Shown here piece by piece: positions 11,722-19,482 of a stretch of 64,000 nt of DNA; within the stretch, counting starts at the first letter, position 1, and every line of letters begins with the position of its first letter. This DNA comes from Thermomonas haemolytica. Its GTDB lineage: Bacteria; Pseudomonadota; Gammaproteobacteria; Xanthomonadales; Xanthomonadaceae. Under the pieces are notes generated by a model. The model was not told where the DNA came from, ran no database searches, and was given only the letters and a program-made list of their open reading frames with translations. The DNA lies in contig NZ_SMAP01000008.1 in NCBI RefSeq assembly GCF_004346265.1, positions 62,001-126,000 on the forward strand, read 5' to 3'. The position numbers and the translations under genes are program-made.

Positions 11722-12620
11722 CGCGAGGCGCCGTCCGGCTGGCGCTTGAAGCGGCGGTGCAGCCATAGATACTGGCTGGGCGCCTGCCGCACCATCGCTT
11801 CGATCGCCGCATTCACCGCGGTGGTATCGGCGAGCACGTCATTGGTCGGGAACGGCGCCAGCGGCGCGCCGATGCGCAGCAGGTAGCGGTCGCCCTCGCG
11901 GCGGTGGAAGAACGGCACCACCGCGCAGCCGGTCAGGCGCGCGAACTGGTGGGTGGCGGTGATGGTGGCCGCCGGGATGCCGAAGAACGGCGCGAACACG
12001 GTGTCCTTGCCGCGCATGTCCTGATCCGGCGCATACCACAGGATGCCGCCATGCTTGAGGTAGCGCAGCGCGCCGCGGGTATCGCGGTTGGCGAACATCG
12101 CGCGCGCATAGCGCAGCCGCCCGCGCAGCACCGCCCATTCCAGCACCACCCCGCGGTGCGGGCGGTACATCCCGGCCAGAGGTACGTGGTCGCACAGCAG
12201 CCGTCCGCACAGCTCCAGGGTCATGAAATGGCCCGACACCAGCAGGATGCCGCGGCCCTCTGCGCGCAGCTGTTGCAGGATTTCCAGCCCTTCGATGTGC
12301 GCCGTGGCGCGCATCGGCGCGACCTCGCCCCACCAGGCGCGCGCGAACTCGAACAGGCCGATGCCGACGTCGCGGAAATTGGCGCGCAGCAGGGCCTCGC
12401 GCGCGTCGTCGTCGAGCTCCGGCAGGCACAGCGCAAGGTTGGTGCGCGCGGCCTCGCGGCGATCCGGCAACAGGCGCAGCGCCAGCCAGCCGATGGCCGC
12501 GCCCAGCCGCCGCTGCAGCGGCCACGGCAGCCGCGCGGCGGCCATCATCAGCCCCACGCCCAGCCACTGCGGCCACAGGCGCGGCGAGAACGGCGGGCGG
12601 GGCGGCGGTTGATCGGCCAT
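11712..12620 (-). CDS. Lipid A biosynthesis lauroyl acyltransferase family (LpxL/LpxM)
   Basis: Late acyltransferase that transfers a fatty acyl chain from acyl-ACP to Kdo2-lipid IVA at the inner membrane. The 302 residues include an N-terminal hydrophobic anchor and the catalytic HX4E motif His131-Glu136 (HFMTLE), followed by the second conserved segment with ILWYAPDQDMRGKDTVFAPFFG. Divergent from waaA, whose product makes the Kdo-lipid A acceptor; the two starts are only 43 bases apart. Whether it is the LpxL or LpxM paralogue is undecided. Confidence 0.93.
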   Translation of the reverse strand: MADQPPPRPPFSPRLWPQWLGVGLMMAAARLPWPLQRRLGAAIGWLALRLLPDRREAARTNLALCLPELDDDAREALLRANFRDVGIGLFEFARAWWGEVAPMRATAHIEGLEILQQLRAEGRGILLVSGHFMTLELCGRLLCDHVPLAGMYRPHRGVVLEWAVLRGRLRYARAMFANRDTRGALRYLKHGGILWYAPDQDMRGKDTVFAPFFGIPAATITATHQFARLTGCAVVPFFHRREGDRYLLRIGAPLAPFPTNDVLADTTAVNAAIEAMVRQAPSQYLWLHRRFKRQPDGASRYR

Positions 12621-12626
12621 GCGGGG

Positions 12627-12632
12627 ATTCTA
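12627..12632 (-). promoter_or_regulatory. -10 box predicting a leaderless acyltransferase transcript
   Basis: On the minus strand TAGAAT is followed by six bases (CCCCGC) and the ATG at 12620. There is no Shine-Dalgarno sequence. Confidence 0.55.
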
Positions 12633-12651
12633 CCGGGCGCGCCGGCTTCGC

Positions 12652-12657
12652 TATCCT
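12652..12657 (+). promoter_or_regulatory. -10 box predicting a leaderless waaA transcript
   Basis: TATCCT, six bases (GTGCGA), then the waaA ATG at 12664. It faces the divergent acyltransferase promoter only 20 bases away. Confidence 0.55.
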
Positions 12658-12663
12658 GTGCGA

Positions 12664-13953
12664 ATGCGGGCCACCTTCACCGAACGCGTGCTGCGCGGCC
12701 TGTACTCGGCCGTGCTCTACCTGCTGCTGCCGATCACGCTGTACCACCTGATCTGGCGCGGCTTCCGCCAGCGCGCCTATTTCCAGCGCTGGGACGAGCG
12801 CTACGCCAGCTATGCGCAGCCGGGGGAGCCGGCGCCGGTGTGGGTGCATGCGGTGTCGGTGGGCGAGGTGAATGCCGCCGCGCCGCTGGTGGACCGCCTG
12901 CGCGCGATGCATCCCGACCTGCGCCTGGTGGTCACCACCATCACGCCTACGGGTTCCGAGCGCGTGCGCGCGTTGTGGGGCGATGCGGTCGCGCACGTCT
13001 ATCTGCCGTATGACCTGCCGGGCGCGGTCGCGCGCTTTCTGCGCCACTTCCGCCCGGCGCTGGCGCTGATCGTGGAGACCGAGCTGTGGCCGAACCTGCT
13101 GTTCGGCTGTCGCGCGCACGGCATTCCCGCCTGCATCCTCAACGCGCGCCTGTCGGCACGCTCGCTGCGCGGCTACCGCCTGCTGGCACCATTGATCCGG
13201 CGCGCGCTCTCCGGGGTGCACCTGATCGCAGCGCAGTCGCCGGAGGACGCGCGCCGGTTCATCGCGTTGGGGGCCGATCCTGCACGCGTTAAGGCCACCG
13301 GCAACCTCAAGTTCGACCTGCCCCCGCTGCAGACGGAGGCGTTCGTGGCCGCGTTCCGCGCCGCGCTGGGGCGGCCGCGGCCGGTATGGATCGCGGCCAG
13401 CACCCACGAGGACGAGGAAGCCCCGGTGCTGGAAGCGCATGCGAGGCTGCGCGCGGACTACCCGGACGCGCTGCTGCTGTGGGCGCCGCGGCATCCGGAA
13501 CGCTTCCGCGCCGCGGCCCAGCGCGCGCGCGAGGCCGGTTTCATGGTGGCCCAGCGCAGCGAGCAGACATGGCCGCAGGCGGATACCGAGGTGTTCGTGG
13601 TGGATACCCTGGGCGAGCTGCTGAACTTCTATGCCTGCGCGCAGGTGGCCTTCGTCGGCGGCAGCCTGCAGGCCATCGGCGGCCACAACCTGCTGGAGCC
13701 GGCGGCGACCGGGACCGCCATCCTCAGCGGCCCGCACCTGCACAACTTCGCCGACATCTCGCGCCGCCTGCGCGAGGCGCATGCGATGCAGCTGGTGGCC
13801 GATGCGCCGGCGCTGGCGCAGGCGCTGGTCCGGTTGTTCGGGCATCCGGAGGAATGCGAGGCGATGACCGGGGCCGCCCGCCGCCTGCTGGAAGAAGGTC
13901 GCGGCGCGCTGGCGCGCACCCTGGCGCTGATCGCTCCGCTGCTGCCGGACTGA
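12664..13953 (+). CDS. waaA: 3-deoxy-D-manno-octulosonic acid transferase
   Basis: Transfers Kdo from CMP-Kdo to lipid IVA on the cytoplasmic face of the inner membrane. The 429 residues start with a hydrophobic anchor (LYSAVLYLLLPITLYHLIW), followed by the N-terminal GT-B domain with VHAVSVGEVNAA (catalytic Glu68) and TTITPTGSERV. The C-terminal domain has FVGGSLQAIGGHNLLEPAATGT, the CMP-Kdo binding region. The start at 12664 matches the family N-terminus; the in-frame codon at 12619 would add an unconserved extension. Followed by a stem-loop and the convergent tolC. Confidence 0.97.
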   Translation: MRATFTERVLRGLYSAVLYLLLPITLYHLIWRGFRQRAYFQRWDERYASYAQPGEPAPVWVHAVSVGEVNAAAPLVDRLRAMHPDLRLVVTTITPTGSERVRALWGDAVAHVYLPYDLPGAVARFLRHFRPALALIVETELWPNLLFGCRAHGIPACILNARLSARSLRGYRLLAPLIRRALSGVHLIAAQSPEDARRFIALGADPARVKATGNLKFDLPPLQTEAFVAAFRAALGRPRPVWIAASTHEDEEAPVLEAHARLRADYPDALLLWAPRHPERFRAAAQRAREAGFMVAQRSEQTWPQADTEVFVVDTLGELLNFYACAQVAFVGGSLQAIGGHNLLEPAATGTAILSGPHLHNFADISRRLREAHAMQLVADAPALAQALVRLFGHPEECEAMTGAARRLLEEGRGALARTLALIAPLLPD

Positions 13954-13978
13954 GCGGCGGTACCCGCGCTGAAACGCG

Positions 13979-14001
13979 AAGAGCGGGCAGGGCCCGCTCT
14001 T
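13979..14001. terminator. Bidirectional stem-loop between waaA and tolC
   Basis: Perfect 10-bp stem AAGAGCGGGC/GCCCGCTCTT with a 3-base loop. The ends give short A/T tracts on both strands, suiting a shared terminator for the two convergent genes. Confidence 0.75.
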
Positions 14002-14039
14002 GCGTCGAATCGGGATGCCGGTGTCCCGGCGCGCGCGGG

Positions 14040-15368
14040 TCAGCGCGCGGAAATGCTCTTGTCGATCGGCTTGTCCGCGGTCAGCAGGCGGTTGATGTCC
14101 TCCAGGCCCGCCACGTCCAGGGTGCCGGCGGCCTGCGCCAGCTGCAGGCGGCTGAGCAGGAAGCTGTATTTCGCCTGCGCGTAGGCCTGCTGGGCGGCGA
14201 ACAGGTTGCGCTGGTTGGTCAGCACGTCCAGCACGGTACGGGTTCCCACTTCCAGCCCGACCTGGGAGGCGTCGTATGCGCTTTGCGCGGACACCACCGC
14301 CAGCCGGCGGGCTTCCACTTCGCTGATGCCGGCCATCACCGCCTGGTAGGCGCTGCGGGTGCTGCGCTCGATCGAGCGCTTGGTCTGCTCCAGCGCATCG
14401 GCGGCGGCATCGCGCTGGGCCAGGGCGGAGCGCACGTTCGACTGGGTGGCGCCGCCGGCGAAGATCGGGATGTTCAGGGTCAGGCCGACGCTGGTGGTGG
14501 CCTTGTTGGCACCGATGAAGGCCGGGTCGTACAGGCTCGGGATGGCCTTGCCGTAGGAGGCCTGCAGGCCGAGCGTGGGCAGGTGCCCGGCGCGCGCCGC
14601 CGCGACGCTCGATTCGGCCGCATCCAGGCTGGCCTGCTGCGCCTTCAGGCCGGGGTTGTTGGCCAGTGCCGTGGCCACCCAGGCATTGGCGTCCTTCTCC
14701 GCCGGCAGCGCCGGCTTGAAGTCGTCCGGCAGGGCCTTGAGGTTGCCGGTCGGGGTGTTGGTGATCTCCAGCAGGGCCTGGTAGGCGTCCTGCGCGGCGT
14801 TGCGCGCCAGCAGGGTATTGGCGCGCGCGGCGTCGTACTGGGCCTGCGCTTCGTACACGTCGGTGATCGGCGCCAGGCCGACCTCGAGGCGCTTGCTGGC
14901 GAAGTCGAACTGCTTCTTCAGCGCGGTCTCGGCGGCCTCGGCCGCGGCCAGCGTCTCCAACTGCACCAGGACGTTGAAGTAGGCCGAGGCGGTGCGGGTG
15001 ATCAGGCTTTGTCCCGCGGCTTCGAGGGTGAAGCCGCTGGCGCGGTCCTGCGCCTTGGCGCCCTGCAGCGACTTGTAGCTGCCGAAGTCGAACAGCGACT
15101 GCTTGAGATTCACGCCCCAGGAGCCGGTGCGCACCGCGCCCATGCCATCGTCGTAGCGGGTGCTGCCGACGCTGCCGCCGATGTTCGGCAGCAGCACCGA
15201 GCGCGCGCGCACCGGCAGTTCCGCGGACACCGCGCGGTTGGCTTCCGCGGAGGCGTATTGCGGGTCGTTGCTGCGTGCGTTCTGGTAGCTCTGCAGCAGG
15301 TCATCCGCCTGCGCCGCGGCGGGCAGCAGGAGGGCAGCAAGGGCAAGGGCGAGCGAGCGACGCGGCAT
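14040..15368 (-). CDS. tolC: TolC-family outer membrane efflux protein
   Basis: Trimeric outer-membrane channel used by type I secretion and tripartite efflux pumps. The 442 residues begin with a signal peptide (basic MPRRS, hydrophobic ALALAALLLPAAAQA, cleavage near residue 22). Two outer-membrane-efflux repeats follow, rich in long Ala/Gln coiled-coil helices, including LTNQRNLFAAQQAYAQAKY near the end. The gene follows pcm by 17 bases and probably belongs to its operon. The only RND pump in the window (40-44 kb) has no own outer channel, so this protein could serve it. Confidence 0.93.
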   Translation of the reverse strand: MPRRSLALALAALLLPAAAQADDLLQSYQNARSNDPQYASAEANRAVSAELPVRARSVLLPNIGGSVGSTRYDDGMGAVRTGSWGVNLKQSLFDFGSYKSLQGAKAQDRASGFTLEAAGQSLITRTASAYFNVLVQLETLAAAEAAETALKKQFDFASKRLEVGLAPITDVYEAQAQYDAARANTLLARNAAQDAYQALLEITNTPTGNLKALPDDFKPALPAEKDANAWVATALANNPGLKAQQASLDAAESSVAAARAGHLPTLGLQASYGKAIPSLYDPAFIGANKATTSVGLTLNIPIFAGGATQSNVRSALAQRDAAADALEQTKRSIERSTRSAYQAVMAGISEVEARRLAVVSAQSAYDASQVGLEVGTRTVLDVLTNQRNLFAAQQAYAQAKYSFLLSRLQLAQAAGTLDVAGLEDINRLLTADKPIDKSISAR

Positions 15369-15385
15369 GGGGGATCCTTAAGGGG

Positions 15386-16039
15386 TCACAAGGTGAAGAC
15401 GGGGGTGGGCTCGGCGCCCGCGAGGTAGGGCAGGTCGGTTTCGAACAACGACTCGATACGCAGGCCGTTGACGCCGGGATGCACCAGCGCCGCTTCCATC
15501 GCCGGCGAACGGCCGTGCACCACGAACATGCGGCCGCCCGCCGCCAGCCACTCGACGAAGCGTGCCGGCACCGTGGCCACCGCGCCAGTGACACAAATCA
15601 CGTCGAAGGTCCGGCCCGGTGCCCACGCGAAGGCGTCCGCAGCCTGCACGCTGGCGTTGCCGACGCCCTGCGCAGCCAGACGCGCGCGCGCGGCCTCGGC
15701 CAGGTCGGGGTGGCGCTCGATGCTCACCACCTCGCGCCCCAGGCGGGCCAGGCAGGCGGCCATGTAGCCGCTGCCGGTGCCGATCTCGAGCACGCTCTCG
15801 TGTGCCTGCACGCCCAGCGCCTGCAGCGCGCGGCCTTCCAGCACCGGCTTGAGCATGGTCTCGCCGTGGCCGATCGGCAGTTCGGTGTCGGCATAGGCCA
15901 GCGCACGCAGCGCCTCGGGCACGTATGCCTCGCGCGGGACCTGCGCCAGGGTGTCCAGCACGCGCACGTCCAGCACGTCCCAGGGGCGCACCTGCTGCTC
16001 CACCATGGTTTCACGGGCGCGGGCGAAATCGATGCTCAT
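15386..16039 (-). CDS. Protein-L-isoaspartate O-methyltransferase family protein
   Basis: SAM-dependent methyltransferase of 217 residues. Motif I is VLEIGTGSGYMAA (GTGSGY at 87-92), and the PCMT-type N-terminal region has MVEQQVRPWDVLD and AYADTELPIGHGETM. Canonical isoaspartyl repair enzymes carry QTISxP at the substrate site; here it reads ETMLKP, so repair activity is uncertain. The ATG at 16039 begins the family N-terminus; an open extension to 16084 is not needed. Located upstream of tolC in the same direction with a 17-base gap. Confidence 0.85.
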   Translation of the reverse strand: MSIDFARARETMVEQQVRPWDVLDVRVLDTLAQVPREAYVPEALRALAYADTELPIGHGETMLKPVLEGRALQALGVQAHESVLEIGTGSGYMAACLARLGREVVSIERHPDLAEAARARLAAQGVGNASVQAADAFAWAPGRTFDVICVTGAVATVPARFVEWLAAGGRMFVVHGRSPAMEAALVHPGVNGLRIESLFETDLPYLAGAEPTPVFTL

Positions 16040-16069
16040 GAGTCGGAAATCCGTTGCAGGGGACTGCGT

Positions 16070-16075
16070 ATTGTA
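16070..16075 (-). promoter_or_regulatory. Candidate -10 box of the pcm-tolC operon
   Basis: TACAAT on the minus strand, about 30 bases before the pcm start. No convincing -35 hexamer was found. Confidence 0.4.
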
Positions 16076-16171
16076 GTGCCGCACTCCCCGGGTTGGCGGG
16101 CAGTCTGGGCGTACTGGTACACCAGCACGCAGTGCCGGAAGTCATCGCCGCCGGCCCGGCGTGGGAAGCGT

Positions 16172-16849
16172 TCAGCCACGGCCATGGCCGCGGACCGCGT
16201 AGGCGCGCAGGAACAGGTCCACCACGCTGGCCACGTGCGCCTGCGCGGCCTCGCAGCAGTCGCTGCCCTCGCAGCCCAGCACCGCTTGCGCGTGCGGGTC
16301 GCCCTTGAGCAGGGCGAAGAAGTGGCCGGCGGCGCGCGCGGGGTCGTCGATCTCCAGCTCGCCGCGCGCGATGCGGTCTTCCAGCAGGCTGCGGAAGGCG
16401 GTCTTGACCCGCTCCGGGCCGGCTTCCCAGAACATCCCGGCCATGCCGCGCGCGGCCACCTGCGGCGAGCACAGGACGCGATGCCCGGCCACCGCTTCCG
16501 GGGCCATGACCATCGCGAAGAATGCCTGTCCGATCGCCAGCAGGCGCTCGCGCAGGGGGGTGCCGGGCTCCGACTCGAACAGCCGCGCCGGCAGGTTCTG
16601 CTCGCAATGCGCGCGTACCGCTTCGGCGAACAGGCTGTCCTTGTCGCCGAAGTGGCTGTACACGGTGAGCTTGGACACCCCGGCCTCGGCCGCGACCTGG
16701 TCCATGCTGACCCGCTCGAAGCCGTGCTGCACGAACATCCGCTTGGCGGCTTCCAGGATCGCCGCGCGCTTGGCGAGGTCCTTGGGGCGGCCGGGGCTGG
16801 CGGCCTTGGGCGGACTGGCGGGAGTGCGGGCGGGTTTGGAGGCGGTCAT
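16172..16849 (-). CDS. TetR/AcrR-family transcriptional regulator
   Basis: DNA-binding repressor of 225 residues. After a Pro/Ala-rich N-terminal tail (about 30 residues) comes the TetR helix-turn-helix: RAAILEAAKRMFVQHGFERVSMDQVAAEAGVSKLTVYSHFGDKDSLF, in overlapping conserved parts. The C-terminal ligand domain has a Cys-containing segment LGCEGSDCCEAAQ. The ATG at 16849 is preceded at the leaderless spacing by a -10 box, which an 18-bp palindrome overlaps, suggesting autorepression. It lies beside pcm-tolC, so control of tolC-dependent efflux is a reasonable guess, but no second operator was found there. Confidence 0.9.
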   Translation of the reverse strand: MTASKPARTPASPPKAASPGRPKDLAKRAAILEAAKRMFVQHGFERVSMDQVAAEAGVSKLTVYSHFGDKDSLFAEAVRAHCEQNLPARLFESEPGTPLRERLLAIGQAFFAMVMAPEAVAGHRVLCSPQVAARGMAGMFWEAGPERVKTAFRSLLEDRIARGELEIDDPARAAGHFFALLKGDPHAQAVLGCEGSDCCEAAQAHVASVVDLFLRAYAVRGHGRG

Positions 16850-16855
16850 GCGCCT

Positions 16856-16861
16856 ATAGTA
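16856..16861 (-). promoter_or_regulatory. -10 box predicting a leaderless tetR transcript
   Basis: TACTAT, six bases (AGGCGC), then the ATG at 16849 on the minus strand. It overlaps the palindromic operator by three bases. Confidence 0.5.
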
Positions 16862-16876
16862 AACCACCCGGTTCAC
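16859..16876. promoter_or_regulatory. Candidate TetR operator
   Basis: Imperfect palindrome GTAAACC-ACCC-GGTTCAC: seven-base arms with one mismatch and a four-base centre. It covers the -10 box and upstream promoter region of the tetR gene, the typical position for autoregulation. Confidence 0.55.
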
Positions 16877-16903
16877 ATTTTGATGAATGCCTGTCGGCGC
16901 GGC

Positions 16904-17551
16904 TCACAGTACCCGCGGCGGCTGCCCGCCGACGATCACCACGTCGGCCGGGCGGCGTGCGAACAGGCCGACGCTGACCACCCCGGGGATCTGGTTGAGC
17001 TCGCGTTCCATCGCCACCGGGTCGGTGATGGACAGGTTGTGCACGTCCAGGATCACGTTGCCGTTGTCGGTGATGACGCCGTCGCGCCAGACCGGCTGGC
17101 CGCCGGTCATGCGCAGGATCTCGCGCGCGACCAGGCTGCGCGCCATCGGGATCACCTCCACCGGCAGCGGGAAGCGGCCCAGCACATCGACCTGTTTGCT
17201 GGGGTCGATGATGCAGACGAAGCGCGCGCTGGCCTCGGCGATGATCTTCTCGCGCGTCAGCGCGGCCCCACCGCCCTTGATCAGGCGCTTGTGGCCGTCG
17301 CACTCGTCGGCGCCGTCCACGTACAGCGCCAGCGGTCCGGCGGCGTTGAGGTCGATCACCTCGATCCCGTGCGCCTGCAGGCGCGCGGTGCTCTGCTCGG
17401 AGCTGGACACCGCGCCGGCGATGCGGTCCTTCCACGCCGCCAGCGCGTCGATGAAGTAGGCGACGGTGGAGCCGGTGCCGACCCCGACGATCATCCCGTC
17501 CTGCACGTAGTCGATGGCTTTTTCGGCGGCGAGTTTCTTGGCGTCGGACAT
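16904..17551 (-). CDS. rpiA: Ribose-5-phosphate isomerase A
   Basis: Interconverts ribose 5-phosphate and ribulose 5-phosphate in the pentose phosphate pathway. The 215 residues hold all the family blocks: [11 protein letters not shown] near residue 25 (phosphate site), [14 protein letters not shown] (catalytic Asp pair) and [12 protein letters not shown] (catalytic Lys). Same strand as and downstream of fau and the EVE gene (55-base gap), so transcription may run from the 6S-fau unit through rpiA. Confidence 0.98.
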   Translation of the reverse strand: MSDAKKLAAEKAIDYVQDGMIVGVGTGSTVAYFIDALAAWKDRIAGAVSSSEQSTARLQAHGIEVIDLNAAGPLALYVDGADECDGHKRLIKGGGAALTREKIIAEASARFVCIIDPSKQVDVLGRFPLPVEVIPMARSLVAREILRMTGGQPVWRDGVITDNGNVILDVHNLSITDPVAMERELNQIPGVVSVGLFARRPADVVIVGGQPPRVL

Positions 17552-17606
17552 GGCGGTTTCCGTGGGCAGGGTGCAGGGGAGGGTCAGGCGGTCGCGCGCG
17601 TGGCGC

Positions 17607-18077
<471 letters not shown>

Positions 18078-18087
18078 GCGGTGGTTC

Positions 18088-18681
18088 CTATCCGGTGGTC
18101 GAGGCGAGGAAGGTGGCATGTTCGCAGCAGACCGCATCCAGGCGCACGTCCCAGGCCGCCTGCGGCAGCGCGTCCACCTGCTGCGCGGAAAACGCGGCGC
18201 CGACCAGCCACGGCGGCGGCGCGGCGTGCTGGCGGAAGGCCAGGCTGCGGTCGTACCAGCCGCCGCCCATGCCCAGCCGGTGGCAGGCCGGATCGAAGCC
18301 GACCAGCGGCAGCACCACCATGGCCATGTCTTCGGCGCGCAGCGCGCCTTCGGCATGCAGGTCGGGCTCGGGGATGCCGAAGCGGTTGGTGACCAGCGGA
18401 TCACCCGCGCGCCACGGCGCGAAGCGCAGGCTGCCGTCGGCGTGCAGCAGCGGCAGGCAGTACACCAGCCCCGGCGGCAACCGCAGCTGGAACGCGTGCA
18501 GGCCGATCTCGCCATCCATCGCCCAGTAGCCGCCTACGTAGCCGCTGGCGGGCAGGAACGGCAGCGCCAGCAGGCGCTCCGCCAGCGCTTCGGCGGCGGC
18601 GATGCGGGTGGCAGCGGGCAGGGCGCGGCGGCGTTCGCGCAGGGACTGGCGCAGCGCGGTGCGGTCTGGGGGCGGACTCAC
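18088..18681 (-). CDS. fau: 5-formyltetrahydrofolate cyclo-ligase
   Basis: Converts 5-formyl-THF to 5,10-methenyl-THF with ATP. From the GTG at 18681 the product is 197 residues, the usual size; the open frame extends to 18810 but that part is 6S RNA sequence. The family blocks are present: LRERRRALPA near the start (basic, nucleotide site), YWAMDGEIG, and the signature MGGGWYDRSLA. The gene lies directly downstream of the 6S RNA, as in E. coli (ssrS-ygfA), and 10 bases before the EVE gene. Confidence 0.95.
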   Translation of the reverse strand: MSPPPDRTALRQSLRERRRALPAATRIAAAEALAERLLALPFLPASGYVGGYWAMDGEIGLHAFQLRLPPGLVYCLPLLHADGSLRFAPWRAGDPLVTNRFGIPEPDLHAEGALRAEDMAMVVLPLVGFDPACHRLGMGGGWYDRSLAFRQHAAPPPWLVGAAFSAQQVDALPQAAWDVRLDAVCCEHATFLASTTG

Positions 18682-18707
18682 GCGGGGCGGGCCGGGCTGC
18701 GGGGAGG

Positions 18708-18895
18708 GAGGGAATGTCTCCGCCGTGGCGATGCGTGCGGAACGACCTTGAACCCGGGGTTCAAGTGGGAACGCGGGGCGGCCATCGGGCTTTCCGCTCG
18801 CGGCGGACATGCACTCCCGGCTGCCGGTGCGTCCCCAGGGTCGTCATTAAGGGACAAGGCGAATGTTGCGCACGCTGTCGCACACAGCAGAGAAC
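18708..18895 (-). ncRNA. ssrS: 6S RNA
   Basis: Small RNA that mimics an open promoter and sequesters sigma70 RNA polymerase in stationary phase. It sits between zapA and fau on their strand, the conserved proteobacterial position. Near the 3' end the minus strand has the 6S-typical hairpin CTTGAACCCCGGGTTCAAG (the E. coli RNA has CUUGAACCAAGGGUUCAAG) followed by the closing-stem segment GGCGGAGACATTCCC. The 5' part begins near GTTCTCTGCTG, which can pair with that end. A TATACT -10 box lies upstream. Ends are estimated to within about five bases; length about 188. Confidence 0.88.
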
Positions 18896-18901
18896 GCCGA
18901 C

Positions 18902-18907
18902 AGTATA
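18902..18907 (-). promoter_or_regulatory. -10 box of the 6S RNA promoter
   Basis: TATACT on the minus strand, placing the start point near 18895. The -35 region is weak. Confidence 0.6.
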
Positions 18908-18964
18908 GCCCGCCGGGTCGCCGCCGGAAGCCGTCGTGCGCGCCTGCGCACGGCGGGTTCCGGT

Positions 18965-19252
18965 TCACGCCAGCAGCGCGTCCAGCTTGCGGTTGGCGGC
19001 GTCGAGCAGGGCGAAGGCATCGCTCCCGGCCTGCGCGTGGCCGCCGGCGCGGCTCTGCTGCAATTCGTGCGCCAGGTTGAGCGCGGTGAGCACGGCCAGG
19101 CGATCAGCGGCGACCATCTTGTTGCCGCCGCGCAGCTCGCGCATGCGCGCGTCCAGTAGGCGCGCCGCGGCCATCAGCGAATCGCGCTCGGCCTCGCTCA
19201 CGCCGACCGTGTACTCGCGGTCGAGGATGCGGACGGTGACCGGCTCGCTCAC
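18965..19252 (-). CDS. zapA: Cell division protein ZapA
   Basis: FtsZ-ring-associated protein of 95 residues that bundles FtsZ filaments. Starts with SEPVTVRILDREYTVGVSEAERDSLMAAARLLDARM, the ZapA globular head, followed by a C-terminal coiled coil with LAVLTALNLAHELQQ. Its start overlaps the stop of the upstream ZapB-like gene by four bases, indicating translational coupling. It lies immediately upstream of 6S RNA. Confidence 0.96.
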   Translation of the reverse strand: MSEPVTVRILDREYTVGVSEAERDSLMAAARLLDARMRELRGGNKMVAADRLAVLTALNLAHELQQSRAGGHAQAGSDAFALLDAANRKLDALLA

Positions 19253-19470
19253 GTGTGCTGCTCCAGCGACTTCAGGCGGCCGATCATCGCCTCGACCCGG
19301 CTGCGTGCCTGCTCCTGCTTGGACAGCAGCTGCGCGCGTTCGCCCGCCATCTGTTCCACCTGCGCGCGCAGGCTGCGGTTCTCGTCCTGCAGGCGCTGCA
19401 TGCGCGCGGCGAGCAGGTCGATCCGCGCCAGCAGTTTGTGCAGTTCGCCGTGCAGGTCGCGCTGGTCCAT
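19249..19470 (-). CDS. TIGR02449-family coiled-coil protein, ZapB-like
   Basis: Predicted fully helical coiled-coil protein of 73 residues (LHKLLARIDLLAARMQRLQDENRSL, in heptads). Proteins of this family sit directly upstream of zapA in gammaproteobacteria and are thought to be a ZapB-like division partner. The stop overlaps the zapA ATG by four bases. Confidence 0.88.
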   Translation of the reverse strand: MDQRDLHGELHKLLARIDLLAARMQRLQDENRSLRAQVEQMAGERAQLLSKQEQARSRVEAMIGRLKSLEQHT

Positions 19471-19476
19471 CCGCGC

Positions 19477-19482
19477 ACCTTA
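19477..19482 (-). promoter_or_regulatory. -10-like box at leaderless spacing before the ZapB-like gene
   Basis: TAAGGT, six bases (GCGCGG), then the ATG at 19470. Its TAA is also the stop codon of the upstream GGDEF-EAL gene. Confidence 0.35.

Noticed and set aside
18678..18968. Short minus-strand open frame between fau and zapA
   Set aside because: The sequence is 6S RNA; the frame lacks family similarity.
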